Shown here: piece by piece, positions 15,903 to 25,976 of the stretch | How the letters are laid out: each line of letters opens with the position of its first letter | Position numbering within the stretch: the stretch's first letter is position 1 | NCBI RefSeq assembly: GCF_001742745.1 | Contig: NZ_MJAK01000002.1 | Coordinates: 62,001 to 126,000 of the forward strand | Length of the DNA stretch: 64,000 nt | DNA from: Curtobacterium sp. ER1/6 | GTDB lineage: Bacteria; Actinomycetota; Actinomycetes; Actinomycetales; Microbacteriaceae | Direction: 5' to 3' | The notes under the pieces: model-generated | Databases searched by the model: none | Told to the model about the DNA's origin: nothing | What the model saw: only the letters and a program-made list of their open reading frames with translations | Translations under genes and position numbers: made by a program

Positions 15903-17930
15903 ATGGCAACCCCGTTCGACGAACCGAGCACCCTCCCCTACGCCCTCCCGCCGTTCGACGACGTCCGGCTCGAGCACTTCCGCCCCGCGTTCGACGCCGG
16001 GACGGCCGAGCAGCGCGCCGAGGTCGAGGCGATCGCCGCCTCGGACGAGGCCCCGACCTTCGAGAACACGCTCGTGGCGCTGGAGCGCTCCGGGCAGCTG
16101 CTGACGCGCGTCTCCCACGTGTTCTTCACCCTGTCCTCCGCCGACTCGACGCCCGAGCTGCACGACCTCGAGGCCGAGGTCTCCCCGCTGCTCGCCGCGC
16201 ACCGTGACGCGATCACGCTCGACTCCCGGCTGTACGCCCGCGTCGACGCGGTGCGTTCCGCGCTGGGCGACCGGGCCGACCTGACGGACGAGGACCGCAG
16301 TCTCGTCGAGCGGACCCACACCGAGATGACGCTCGCCGGCGCCGGCCTCGACGAGGCCGGCAAGGAGCGCCTGACCGCGATCAACCAGGAGCTCTCGACG
16401 CTCACCACGACCTTCGAGCGGAACCTGCTCGAGGACACGAACGACCTCGCCGTGCACGTCACCGACGAACAGGAGCTCGACGGGCTCGACGACGGCGCGA
16501 GGTCCGCCGCTGCCGGGGCTGCTCGCGACCGGGGGCTCGACGGGTGGTTGATCACCCTGCCGCTGTACACCGGGCACCCGTGGCTCGCGTCGCTGACCGA
16601 CCGTGGGCTCCGGGAGCGGGTCATGCGGGCGTCACTCTCCCGCGGGCGCCGTGGGAACGAGCACGACAACCGCGACGTGCTGCTGCGGATCGTGCGCCTC
16701 CGCGCCGAGCGCGCCGAACTGCTCGGGTTCCCGAACCACGCCGCCGTCGTCACCGCGGACGAGACCGCCCGGACGCCCGAGGCCGTCGACGGCCTGCTGT
16801 CGTCGCTCGTGCCGGCCGCGACGGCGAACGCCGACGACGAGCGGGCCGTTCGCTCCCGCACCGTCGGCTTCGACGTCGAGGCGTGGGACTGGGCGTACGC
16901 GACCGAGGTCCTGCGCGGCGAGCAGTTCGCCGCGGACAGCTCGGCGCTCCGGCCGTACTTCGAGGCCGACCGGGTCCTGCGCGACGGCGTCTTCCACGCG
17001 GCCGGCGGGCTCTACGGGCTGACGTTCACCGAACGTCCGGACCTGCACGGCTACAACGACGAGGTCCGGGTCTTCGAGGTGCGTTCGGACGACGACGCAC
17101 CGGTCGGGCTCTACCTGCTCGACCTGTACACGCGGGACGGCAAGCGCGGCGGCGCGTGGATGAACCCCGTCGTCGAGCAGTCCGAGCTGCTCGGCACGCT
17201 GCCGGTCGTCGTGAACAACCTCAACGTGGCGAAGCCGGCGGCGGGCTCCCCCACGCTCCTCATCCAGGACGAGGTCGAGACGCTCTTCCACGAGTTCGGG
17301 CACGCGCTGCACGGACTCATCGCCCGGACGACGTACCCGCGGTTCTCGGGGACGAACGTCGAACGGGACTTCGTCGAGTTCCCGTCGCAGGTGAACGAGA
17401 TGTGGGTGTCGTGGCCGTCGGTGCTCGCGAACTACGCCAAGCACCACGAGACCGGTGCGCCGCTGCCGCCGGAGCTCGTGCTCGGCCTGAGTGACTCGGC
17501 GGGCTTCAACGAGGGCTTCTCGACCACGGAGTACCTCGCCGCGGCGCTCCTCGACCAGGCGTGGCACCGACTGTCCGCGGCGGCAGCCGCCGAGGTCACC
17601 GACGTCGAGGCGTTCGAGCGACAGGCCCTGACGGACGCCGGGGTGGACGTGCACGCGGTGCCGCCGCGGTACTCGTCGACGTACTTCGCGCACACCTTCT
17701 CGGGCGGGTACGACGCCGGGTACTACGGGTACATCTGGTCCGAGGTGCTCGACGCCGACACCGTGGAGTGGTTCCGCGAGAACGGCGGGCTGTCCCGGGA
17801 GGCCGGGGCGCGGTTCGCGGCGAAGGTGCTCGGCGTCGGCGGGGCGCAGGACCCGCTGGAGGCCTACCGCGCGTTCCGCGGGCGCGACGCCGAGGTCGGC
17901 CCGCTGCTGCGGCGCCGCGGGCTGGAGTAG
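15903..17930 (+). CDS. dcp: M3 family oligopeptidase / peptidyl-dipeptidase
   Basis: Cytosolic zinc metallopeptidase of 675 residues that trims short peptides. The zinc site is LFHEFGHALHGL with its first histidine at residue 463, and the third ligand is the glutamate of DFVEFPSQVNEMW about 25-30 residues later, as in Dcp/OpdA. There is no signal peptide. An ATG at 15903 begins just before the conserved N-terminus (LPYALPPFDDVRLEHFRPAF, residues ~10-29). The specificity, dipeptidyl release versus endopeptidase, cannot be decided here. Confidence 0.9.
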   Translation: MATPFDEPSTLPYALPPFDDVRLEHFRPAFDAGTAEQRAEVEAIAASDEAPTFENTLVALERSGQLLTRVSHVFFTLSSADSTPELHDLEAEVSPLLAAHRDAITLDSRLYARVDAVRSALGDRADLTDEDRSLVERTHTEMTLAGAGLDEAGKERLTAINQELSTLTTTFERNLLEDTNDLAVHVTDEQELDGLDDGARSAAAGAARDRGLDGWLITLPLYTGHPWLASLTDRGLRERVMRASLSRGRRGNEHDNRDVLLRIVRLRAERAELLGFPNHAAVVTADETARTPEAVDGLLSSLVPAATANADDERAVRSRTVGFDVEAWDWAYATEVLRGEQFAADSSALRPYFEADRVLRDGVFHAAGGLYGLTFTERPDLHGYNDEVRVFEVRSDDDAPVGLYLLDLYTRDGKRGGAWMNPVVEQSELLGTLPVVVNNLNVAKPAAGSPTLLIQDEVETLFHEFGHALHGLIARTTYPRFSGTNVERDFVEFPSQVNEMWVSWPSVLANYAKHHETGAPLPPELVLGLSDSAGFNEGFSTTEYLAAALLDQAWHRLSAAAAAEVTDVEAFERQALTDAGVDVHAVPPRYSSTYFAHTFSGGYDAGYYGYIWSEVLDADTVEWFRENGGLSREAGARFAAKVLGVGGAQDPLEAYRAFRGRDAEVGPLLRRRGLE

Positions 17931-17986
17931 GCGCGCGGCGGGGCCCGACCGGCCCGGCCGGGCGGCCCGGCGGCCGGCGGTTGGTG

Positions 17987-18051
17987 TCGAACCACGGATG
18001 CGACGTCGAACCAGGGCACCCTGCTGGTTCGACGTCGTGTTCGTGGTTCGA
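17987..18051. terminator. Long imperfect palindrome between convergent genes
   Basis: Arms 17987-18014 and 18024-18051 pair at 25 of 28 positions (core ACGTCGAACCAG / CTGGTTCGACGT) around a 9-nt loop. It separates the M3 peptidase and clpX, which converge. A bidirectional terminator is likely. It contains GGTTCGA, which mimics a tRNA T-loop, but no tRNA can be folded. Confidence 0.55.
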
Positions 18052-18126
18052 TCCCGGGTGGGAGGGACGGGACGGACGGCACGGACCGGACGCATCCGCT
18101 CGGAGCGCCGCCCCCGGACACACGGA

Positions 18127-18166
18127 CGGCCCGACGCCCGAGGGGACCGGGCCGTTCGCGAACGGC
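18127..18166 (-). terminator. Likely clpX terminator hairpins
   Basis: Directly after the clpX stop, the palindrome GCCGTTCGCGAACGGC (18151-18166) is followed by a stem made of 18148-18154 and 18127-18133. There is no U-run. The location fits termination of the leftward clpX transcript. Confidence 0.4.
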
Positions 18167-18169
18167 GAG

Positions 18170-19450
<1,281 letters not shown>

Positions 19451-19610
19451 GTCGGTGCCCTCCTTGGATGACCGGTGCGGATGACCGGTGCGGTCGACCG
19501 ATGCAGGCTGGTGACCCGCCCGATGGATCGACTCTAACCGCATCCGGTGACACCGACCGTGACGCCGTCCGGCCTGTCCCGGCACGTTCGCCCAGGGCGT
19601 GCACACCTGG

Positions 19611-19645
19611 TACGGTGACTCCGGTTCCTCTACAAGTTGTAGAGG
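19611..19645 (+). promoter_or_regulatory. Promoter -10 and 19-bp palindrome (BlaI/CopY-like operator candidate) before ycnI
   Basis: CCTCTACAAGTTGTAGAGG at 19627-19645 is a perfect 9-1-9 palindrome ending 14 nt before the YcnI ATG. TACGGT at 19611-19616 is a possible -10 box, so the dyad covers the start of transcription. The centre TACAAGTTGTA has the TACA...TGTA half-sites known for the BlaI/MecI/CopY repressor family. No such repressor gene is in the window, so the assignment is inference. Confidence 0.6.
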
Positions 19646-19659
19646 TCGGAAGGACCCCC

Positions 19660-20379
19660 ATGACGAAGCGACTCGCCCTCCTCGGTACCGGCACCCTCGG
19701 CGTCACCGCCGCGATCGTCCTCGGCACCGCCGCTGCGGCCAGCGCCCACGTCGAGGCCGACGCGACCTCCACCGCGGCGAACTCGTACACCACGGCCACG
19801 TTCTCGGTGCCGCACGGCTGCGACGGCTCCCCCACCACGAAGCTCGTTTTCCAGGTGCCCGAGTCCGTCATCGAGGTCACGCCGACGGTCAACCCGAACT
19901 GGACCATCACGAAGGCCACCGAGCCGTACACCGCTCCGTCGAGCAGCGCCGCGAGCGACGAGGAGACCGAGGCCGGCGCCGAGCGCGTCACGAGTGTCAC
20001 CTACACCGCGAAGACCCCGCTCCCCGCCGACGAGCGCGACACCTTCGCACTGTCGTTCTCACTGCCGGACGGCAAGCCCGGCGACCGTGTGTCCTTCCCC
20101 GTGGTGCAGACCTGCGAGCGCGGCTCGGTCGACTGGGACCAGGCGCAGGAGTCCGGGAAGGCCGAGCCGGAGCACCCCGCGCCCTCGATCGTGCTGACCG
20201 CCGCCACCACCCAGGGCGACGACGACGACGCAACCACCGCCACCGCGAGCGACACCGGCACGACCGCGGCGCAGCCCGACCTCGTCGGTCGCTTCCTCGG
20301 GCTCGGCGGCCTGGTCGTCGGCGCCGTCGGACTGGTCGTCGCGGTCGCGGCGACGCGTCGCCGGGACGCATCGAAGTGA
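19660..20379 (+). CDS. YcnI-family (DUF1775) copper-associated surface protein
   Basis: Exported protein of 239 residues. A signal peptide ends at [11 protein letters not shown], leaving an N-terminal histidine on the mature protein, a known copper ligand in YcnI. The DUF1775 fold follows with [32 protein letters not shown], and a [13 protein letters not shown] segment. An Asp/Thr-rich linker leads to a C-terminal membrane anchor ([20 protein letters not shown]) with a basic end. It overlaps the CopC-type gene by 4 bp, forming a copper-handling pair at the cell surface. Confidence 0.88.
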   Translation: MTKRLALLGTGTLGVTAAIVLGTAAAASAHVEADATSTAANSYTTATFSVPHGCDGSPTTKLVFQVPESVIEVTPTVNPNWTITKATEPYTAPSSSAASDEETEAGAERVTSVTYTAKTPLPADERDTFALSFSLPDGKPGDRVSFPVVQTCERGSVDWDQAQESGKAEPEHPAPSIVLTAATTQGDDDDATTATASDTGTTAAQPDLVGRFLGLGGLVVGAVGLVVAVAATRRRDASK

Positions 20380-21056
20380 CCCTCGGATCGCGTCCGACAC
20401 ACGGCAGCCGGTCCGGAACGGCCCGACGTCCGGCCTGGAGGCCCGTGGCCGCGACCGCCGCGACCCTCGCCGTCGCGGGCGGTGCGGTCCTCGGCCTCGC
20501 CGCACCCGCCAGCGCGCACAACTACCTGGTGTCCTCGACGCCGAAGGCAGGCGGGACGCTCACCGAGCTCCCCGACCGCTTCGACATCACGACGAACGAC
20601 CGGTTGCTGGCGATCGGCGGGTCGGACTCCGGCTTCGCCTTCCGCGTGATCGGTCCCGACGGGAGGTACCACGAGGACGGCTGCGTCTCCGTGGACGGCC
20701 CGTCGATGACCACGAAGGCCGCCCTCGGGAGCTCCGGCGAGTACGAGGTCGAGTGGCAGATCGTCTCCGCCGACGGCCACACCGTCTCCGACCGCTACGA
20801 CTTCACGTGGAAGGCGCCGGCCGGTTTCTCGCCCGACCGCGGCTCCGCGACCCCGGCGACGTGCGCGACCGGTGACGGGTCGAGCGCCGCCCCGGGCTCG
20901 ACGAACGGCAGCGAGGCCGCCGGCGACGACTCGAGTGCGACGGACGCGCTCTTCATCGGTGCCGGCGGGATCGTCCTGGCCGGCGTCGTCGTCGCGGTCC
21001 TGCTGCTGCTCCGGCGCCGGCCGGCACCCGCTGCCGACGACCACGACGAGGACTGA
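20376..21056 (+). CDS. CopC-domain copper resistance protein, membrane-anchored
   Basis: Exported copper-binding protein of 226 residues. The signal peptide ends at LAAPASAHNYLVSSTPKAG, giving the N-terminal histidine ligand typical of CopC. The beta-barrel domain continues to VSADGHTVSDRYDF, whose DGH histidine is the second conserved ligand. A Ser/Gly-rich linker precedes a helix (IGAGGIVLAGVVVAVLLLL) and a short acidic tail. The GTG start overlaps the ycnI stop as GTGA. There is no CopD domain, unlike YcnJ. Confidence 0.86.
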   Translation: MTLGSRPTHGSRSGTARRPAWRPVAATAATLAVAGGAVLGLAAPASAHNYLVSSTPKAGGTLTELPDRFDITTNDRLLAIGGSDSGFAFRVIGPDGRYHEDGCVSVDGPSMTTKAALGSSGEYEVEWQIVSADGHTVSDRYDFTWKAPAGFSPDRGSATPATCATGDGSSAAPGSTNGSEAAGDDSSATDALFIGAGGIVLAGVVVAVLLLLRRRPAPAADDHDED

Positions 21057-21077
21057 CCGGGGCCGGACGGCAGCCCG

Positions 21078-24000
21078 TCACGCGGTCCCGGGGTCGTCGC
21101 CCGGCCCGTACTGCGTGGCCACGAGGGTCTGTCGTCGTTCCTCGAGGTCCGAGTCGACCTGGATCGTCCACTCCCCCCGGTGGTCGACGTGCCCGGTGCC
21201 GAGCACGGCGTCGGTTTCCTTCCGGCGGACGACGACCGCACTCCCCGGTTCCCCGTGGCCCGTCAGGACCGGCCGCAGGTCGGTGTCGGCACCGTCCTCC
21301 GGCGACGCGATGCTCACGGCGGTGAAGACGCCGTCATCGCGCACGAGCCCGCCGTCGACGATGCGGAACCGCTGGACGAGGTCGGTCGAAGTGGGCATCC
21401 GCTCGCTGTCCCGCCACGGGAACACCCCGTCGTGCTGCTGGTGCCGGATGACCAGGATCTGCCCCTCCTGCCAGTGCGCGTCGAACCGTTCCGCCAGCGG
21501 GTACGCGGTTTCGTCACCCTTGATGGACCAGTCGCCGAGCGACCGTTCGTCGTCGGCCGACCGCAGTTCGATGCCGATGTACTCGCGCCCGGCCCACGAA
21601 GAGTGGGCCTGGTAGGTCGTGCGGGGCACGAGCCGGAGCTCGTGGTCCTCGGGCAGGATCGCGAGTCTCGCGACCGGGCGGTCTCGCTGCCCGAGGAGGT
21701 CGACGAGGTTCCCTGCCCGGACGCGGACCGTCCGGTCGATCACCTCGCGCGGTCCTCGGGGATCCACCAGCTCCACGAGGACGCTCCCGTCGCCCTGGTC
21801 GACCGCGGAGGCCGTGGTCGCGCCGACGGACACGGGCGCGCCGTCGCTGCTGCCGATCCCCTCGACACGGACGTCGGGGACGTGCCGCTGCCCGACGACG
21901 ACCTCGGGGGCATCGACGATTGCGCCGACCGGGGTGCCCACCTCGGGCAGGATGTGCTCCGGACGGTCCGTCGACGTGTCCACGTTCTCCCAGATCGCCT
22001 GCTCGAGGGCAGGATGCTCCGCGAGCTCGGCCGCGGCCTGCTCGCCGATCGGGATGCCCCACTGCTCGAAGAACGGCCGGAGATCGCGATCGGCGAGCCG
22101 GCCGGCCACCGTCGCGAAGGTGTCGATCTTCGCCTGGCTCGTGCCGAGGTCGAGCTCCCCGAGTGCGTTCGCCACCCGGAGTTCCTGGTTGAGCCGCGGG
22201 TAGAACTGCCCGCCGAAGGCCCTCCGCAGCTGGTCGTACATGAGCGCCCGGACGAACAGGTCCGCACCCGCGTACGTCCGCTCCCCCACCGGCTGCGCGA
22301 AGAACGCGTCGACGACGCCGCGCTTGCCGTCGAGACGGTTGCCGGCTCCGATCGCGTGCTGCACCTCGAGGGCGGAGACGTTGACCGAGACCTCTCCCTG
22401 ACCGCCCCAGGTGTAGGCCGGGGTCTGGTAGGTGTGCCCGACCTCGTGCCAGAACCCCCACTGGTCGGACACCGGCAGTGTGAAGAGGTCCGCGGCGGCG
22501 CCGGTGCCGACCTGGAACGTGACGCGCTCCTGCGTGGCGCTGGCGTACCCCGCACCCGTGTCCGGTGACGTGATGTAGATGCGGTGCGGCGCCTTCCGGG
22601 CGGTCCCGACGAGGTCGTCGTGCAGGTTGTGCATGCGGTTGGTGAGGGACACGACGTCGTCCCAGGTCTGGAGCCGGGCCGTCATGTCCGACGGGAACGC
22701 GCTCGCGGTGCGACGCTGGAAGTCGCCGAACACCCGTCCGCCGACGAGTTCGACCACCGGCGCGTCCGGCATCGTCCGGAGCTGCTCACGGAACTCCTCG
22801 TCCGAGGTCTGCCCGAGGACGAACGTCGGGACCACACGCCCGCCGTGGACGCGGACCACCGCACTGCCCGTCGGCGCGGTGCTCACCAGGAAGACCATGC
22901 CGTCCCGGTCGGCGGTCCACGACGTCGACGTCCCGCTCGGTGTGGGCACGAGTGCCGACAGCGAGGTCGCCGCAACGCCCTCGTACGCGCCGTAGAGCCC
23001 CGTCCGGATGCCGGTCGACGGCGCGTCGGCGGGGACGTCGACGGTCACCCGCTCGCCGGCGCGCACGAACCGCCCGGTGGGCTGGAGGTCGCTGTGCCGC
23101 ATCGCTCGTCCTTCGCGTGCCTGCTCGGCCGCGGCACTGCCGAGGCCGTGGACGCGGACCGCGGTGGACTCGAGGTCGTCGGAGGGCTCGATCGACGCCG
23201 GTCGCGGACCGCTGTCGACGACGGTGAAGCGTCCGTGTGCGAGCACGGCCCCGCCGTTCCCCAGCACACGGACCTCGCCCGGCCGACGCACGCCGTCCTG
23301 CCGCTCGACCGTCCGCACCGTGAACCACGGGCGTCTCGAGGGCGCCGACCACGACGCGCCGTCGCCGTGCCAGACCACGGAGCGACCGTCGGGTGCGACG
23401 TCGGCACCCGTACCCGACCCGCCGATGCCCGCACCGGTGACCACGGAGCCGACCGGTACGTCGACGCGCAGGTCGCCACGGACGTCCGCCTGCACCTCGA
23501 CCGGGACCCGCGGGGACTCGGTGCCGGAGGGCAGCGCCGGTACCGTCACGCGGACGTCCCCGGTCAGGTCGACCGGCACCGGACCCGCGGCCAGAACCCG
23601 CGTCCCACCGTGTTCGGTGATCCGGCTCGCGCCCGTCGTCGACCCCGACGGTGCGTCCGCGGCGGCGCGGAGTCGGATCTTCGCCGCTCGCCAACCGGAC
23701 GACCAGGTGGCCTTGTCCGGCCAGGTCACCGAGGAGCCGTCCGCCGCGATCCGCCCACTGAGGGGACGGATGTCCGCCTCGGCGGCGACGATGGCGGTGC
23801 CGGGCGGCGCCGTCACGGTCAGGACGCCGATGACCGATCGCTCGGGGACGACCGGGATCCAGTCCGACTCGGTCCCGACGGACAACAGCGTGGACCCGAC
23901 CGGGATCGCGACGTCGGGCGACGTGACGTCGAGCGGGAGCGCGCCGCTCGCGAGGTCGGGACCACCGGCGGGGTCGGCCACCCGGACCGTGCCGGAGGTC

Positions 24001-24425
24001 CGCCCGGCCTGCGTCTCGACGTCGACCCGGACGCGCACCTTCGGGACGCGCCAGTCCCCCGACCACGAGTTCTTCCCGGTCCACATAGCCGACCGGCCGT
24101 CCGACTCGATCGATCCTCGCAACGGCCGGACGTCGGCGTCCGCCTCGACGATCGTCGTCCCGGGCGGTGCCGTCACGCGGAGCTCGCCGAGCACGAGCGA
24201 CGACGGCACCAGGCGGATCCAGTCCGACACCGCTCCGGGCCCGACCCGGGCAGGGTCCACGGTGACGTCCACGACGTCCGTCGATCGCTGCTCGGACGAC
24301 CCGACCGCTACAGCACCGTCGTCAGCAGCGAGGACGCCGGTTGAACCCAGCAGGGAGACCAGCAGCCCGGCGACCGCGAGCCGCGCGACGGTCCGGCGTC
24401 GGAACCAGGAGAAGATCTTCAGCAT
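21078..24425 (-). CDS. Secreted M60-family (enhancin-like) zinc metalloprotease, multidomain
   Basis: Large exported protein of 1115 residues. A basic signal peptide (FRRRTVARLAVAGLLVSLLG) is followed by three roughly 100-residue beta-sandwich repeats sharing the pattern SDWI.LVP....GEL.VTAPPGT (two close copies, a third diverged). The catalytic region has HEVGHTYQ with zinc histidines 660 and 664, and glutamate 678 as third ligand, matching HExxHx(8-28)E of M60 peptidases. Downstream is a region like the enhancin mucin/carbohydrate-binding module (residues ~955-1050) and an Ig-like C-terminal domain. M60 enzymes cut glycoproteins. No LPXTG anchor is present. TACGAT ends 7 nt before the ATG, so the mRNA may be leaderless. 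Confidence 0.85.
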   Translation of the reverse strand: MLKIFSWFRRRTVARLAVAGLLVSLLGSTGVLAADDGAVAVGSSEQRSTDVVDVTVDPARVGPGAVSDWIRLVPSSLVLGELRVTAPPGTTIVEADADVRPLRGSIESDGRSAMWTGKNSWSGDWRVPKVRVRVDVETQAGRTSGTVRVADPAGGPDLASGALPLDVTSPDVAIPVGSTLLSVGTESDWIPVVPERSVIGVLTVTAPPGTAIVAAEADIRPLSGRIAADGSSVTWPDKATWSSGWRAAKIRLRAAADAPSGSTTGASRITEHGGTRVLAAGPVPVDLTGDVRVTVPALPSGTESPRVPVEVQADVRGDLRVDVPVGSVVTGAGIGGSGTGADVAPDGRSVVWHGDGASWSAPSRRPWFTVRTVERQDGVRRPGEVRVLGNGGAVLAHGRFTVVDSGPRPASIEPSDDLESTAVRVHGLGSAAAEQAREGRAMRHSDLQPTGRFVRAGERVTVDVPADAPSTGIRTGLYGAYEGVAATSLSALVPTPSGTSTSWTADRDGMVFLVSTAPTGSAVVRVHGGRVVPTFVLGQTSDEEFREQLRTMPDAPVVELVGGRVFGDFQRRTASAFPSDMTARLQTWDDVVSLTNRMHNLHDDLVGTARKAPHRIYITSPDTGAGYASATQERVTFQVGTGAAADLFTLPVSDQWGFWHEVGHTYQTPAYTWGGQGEVSVNVSALEVQHAIGAGNRLDGKRGVVDAFFAQPVGERTYAGADLFVRALMYDQLRRAFGGQFYPRLNQELRVANALGELDLGTSQAKIDTFATVAGRLADRDLRPFFEQWGIPIGEQAAAELAEHPALEQAIWENVDTSTDRPEHILPEVGTPVGAIVDAPEVVVGQRHVPDVRVEGIGSSDGAPVSVGATTASAVDQGDGSVLVELVDPRGPREVIDRTVRVRAGNLVDLLGQRDRPVARLAILPEDHELRLVPRTTYQAHSSWAGREYIGIELRSADDERSLGDWSIKGDETAYPLAERFDAHWQEGQILVIRHQQHDGVFPWRDSERMPTSTDLVQRFRIVDGGLVRDDGVFTAVSIASPEDGADTDLRPVLTGHGEPGSAVVVRRKETDAVLGTGHVDHRGEWTIQVDSDLEERRQTLVATQYGPGDDPGTA

Positions 24426-24456
24426 ACGGAATATCGTATCCTGAATAGAGAACGAC

Positions 24457-24488
24457 GAAGGCCCCGGACCATCGGGTCCAGGGCCTTC
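24457..24488 (-). terminator. Rho-independent-like terminator of the tig-clpP operon
   Basis: Arms 24457-24469 and 24475-24488 (GAAGGCCC...GGGCCTTC core) form a strong stem 17 bp after the clpP2 stop. On the transcribed strand it is followed by a T-rich stretch, TTCTCTATT. It separates clpP2 from the M60 protease gene. Confidence 0.72.
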
Positions 24489-24505
24489 GATCGTGCGGCG
24501 CGGTG

Positions 24506-25165
24506 CTACTTGACGAGCGCCGGAAGGTTCTTGCGGCTCGTGAGGACCTGGTCGATCAGGCCGTACTCCAGAGCCTCCTCGGCGGACATGATCTTGTCGC
24601 GCTCGATGTCGTTGTTGACCTGCTCCGGCGTCTTGTTGGAGTGCTTCGACAGCGTCTCCTCGAGCCAGGTGCGCATGCGGAGGATCTCCGCCGCCTGGAT
24701 CTCGATGTCGGACGCCTGGCCGCCACCCTGCTGCACGGCGGGCTGGTGGATGAGCACGCGGGCGTTCGGCAGCGCGAGACGCTTGCCGGGGGTACCGGCA
24801 GCGAGGAGCACCGACGCGGCCGAGGCAGCCTGGCCGAGGCAGACCGTCTGGATCTGCGGGCGGATGTACTGCATCGTGTCGTAGATCGCCGTCATCGCGG
24901 TGAACGAGCCACCGGGCGAGTTGATGTACATGACGATGTCGCGGTCCGGGTCCATCGACTCGAGCACGAGCAGCTGGGCCATGACGTCGTCGGCGGACGC
25001 GTCGTCCACCTGCACGCCGAGGAACACGATGCGGTCCTCGAAGAGCTTCGCGTACGGGTCCTGCCGCTTGAAGCCGTAGGCCGTGCGCTCCTCGAAGCTG
25101 GGGAGGATGTAGCGATCGGACGGAGCCGGGACGTTCTGCGCGCCACCGAGCATGGGGAGGTGCAT
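24506..25165 (-). CDS. clpP2: ATP-dependent Clp protease proteolytic subunit ClpP2
   Basis: Serine protease subunit of 219 residues that forms a mixed tetradecamer with ClpP1. The first segment ([20 protein letters not shown]) is the extended N-terminus typical of actinobacterial ClpP2. The nucleophile serine is in [19 protein letters not shown] and the catalytic histidine in [13 protein letters not shown]. The aspartate lies in the [19 protein letters not shown] region. It is 26 bp downstream of clpP1 in the same operon. Confidence 0.96.
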   Translation of the reverse strand: MHLPMLGGAQNVPAPSDRYILPSFEERTAYGFKRQDPYAKLFEDRIVFLGVQVDDASADDVMAQLLVLESMDPDRDIVMYINSPGGSFTAMTAIYDTMQYIRPQIQTVCLGQAASAASVLLAAGTPGKRLALPNARVLIHQPAVQQGGGQASDIEIQAAEILRMRTWLEETLSKHSNKTPEQVNNDIERDKIMSAEEALEYGLIDQVLTSRKNLPALVK

Positions 25166-25191
25166 TCTCGTTTCCTTCTCTTCGGTGGTGG

Positions 25192-25818
25192 TCAGTTGGA
25201 CTCGGGCTCGGCCGCCGACGTCGGCGTCTCGCCGTCGCCCACGGTTCCGCCGCCGCCGATGACCTCGATCGACGAGGCACGGAGGTGGTCGACGAAGCCG
25301 TACTCGAGGGCCTCCTGCGCCGTGAACCAGTTGTCGCGGTCGTTGTCCTTGAGGACCTGCTCGATCGACTTGCCGGTCTGCTCGGCCGTGAGCTCCGCCA
25401 TCCGCTGCTTCATGTCGAGGATGACCTTGGCCTGCGTCTGGATGTCGGCAGCGGTACCGCCGAAGCCACCGGACGGCTGGTGCAGGAGCACGCGCGCGTT
25501 CGGGGTGATGTAGCGCTTGCCCGGGGTGCCCGACGAGAGCAGGAACTGCCCCATCGAGGCCGCGAGGCCGATGCCCACGGTGACGATGTCGTTCGGCACG
25601 AACTGCATCGTGTCGTAGATCGCCATGCCCGCGGTGATCGAACCACCGGGCGAGTTGATGTAGAGGTAGATGTCCTTCTCGGGGTCCTCGGCGGCGAGCA
25701 TCAGCAGCTTCGCTGCGATCTCGTTCGAGTTGTCGTCGCGGACCTCAGAGCCGAGCCACACGATCCGGTCTCTCAGAAGGCGGTCAAAAACACTGGGGTT
25801 CAGTGTCGCTTCGGCCAT
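25192..25818 (-). CDS. clpP1: ATP-dependent Clp protease proteolytic subunit ClpP1
   Basis: Partner of ClpP2, 208 residues. The catalytic serine is in [19 protein letters not shown], the histidine in [14 protein letters not shown], and the aspartate in [18 protein letters not shown]. The ATG at 25818 has GGGAG 7 nt upstream; an in-frame extension towards 25878 lacks a ribosome site. The C-terminal tail is long, acidic and Gly/Thr-rich. A perfect 48-bp palindrome lies between tig and this gene, so it may have its own promoter. Confidence 0.95.
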   Translation of the reverse strand: MAEATLNPSVFDRLLRDRIVWLGSEVRDDNSNEIAAKLLMLAAEDPEKDIYLYINSPGGSITAGMAIYDTMQFVPNDIVTVGIGLAASMGQFLLSSGTPGKRYITPNARVLLHQPSGGFGGTAADIQTQAKVILDMKQRMAELTAEQTGKSIEQVLKDNDRDNWFTAQEALEYGFVDHLRASSIEVIGGGGTVGDGETPTSAAEPESN

Positions 25819-25917
25819 GGAAAAGCTCCCGTTCAGTTGTCGCTTGATGTCGAACTTATCGGGTGCAACGCACCACATCGCGCCTGTTCGCTCTGGGCGG
25901 TCGGATGGTGCCGGGAC

Positions 25918-25965
25918 GACGGACGGGAGGCACGGTGCCAGCTGGCACCGTGCCTCCCGTCCGTC
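25918..25965. repeat. Perfect 48-bp palindrome (GGGAGGC-core) between tig and clpP1
   Basis: Bases 25918-25941 are the exact reverse complement of 25942-25965, with no loop; each arm contains GACGGACGGGAGGCACGG. It begins 12 bp after the tig stop. It would form a very strong hairpin in RNA and probably ends or stabilises the tig transcript. Its arms match other palindromes at 8342, 15845 and 31724. Confidence 0.8.
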
Positions 25966-25976
25966 AGCGCGTCGCG

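Noticed and set aside
17987-18051. Possible tRNA because of GGTTCGATCC and TTCGAACCAC-like strings
   Set aside because: No acceptor stem, anticodon arm or D-arm can be drawn; the strings are the two arms of a palindrome.
24426-25280. Extension of the M60 protease frame upstream through the clpP region
   Set aside because: The frame is open by chance; the signal peptide at 24425 and the terminator at 24457-24488 mark the true start.
25819-25917. ClgR binding site upstream of clpP1
   Set aside because: No good match to the CGC(T/C)-N5-GCG-type dyad expected for ClgR was found near TTGCAC/GATAAG.
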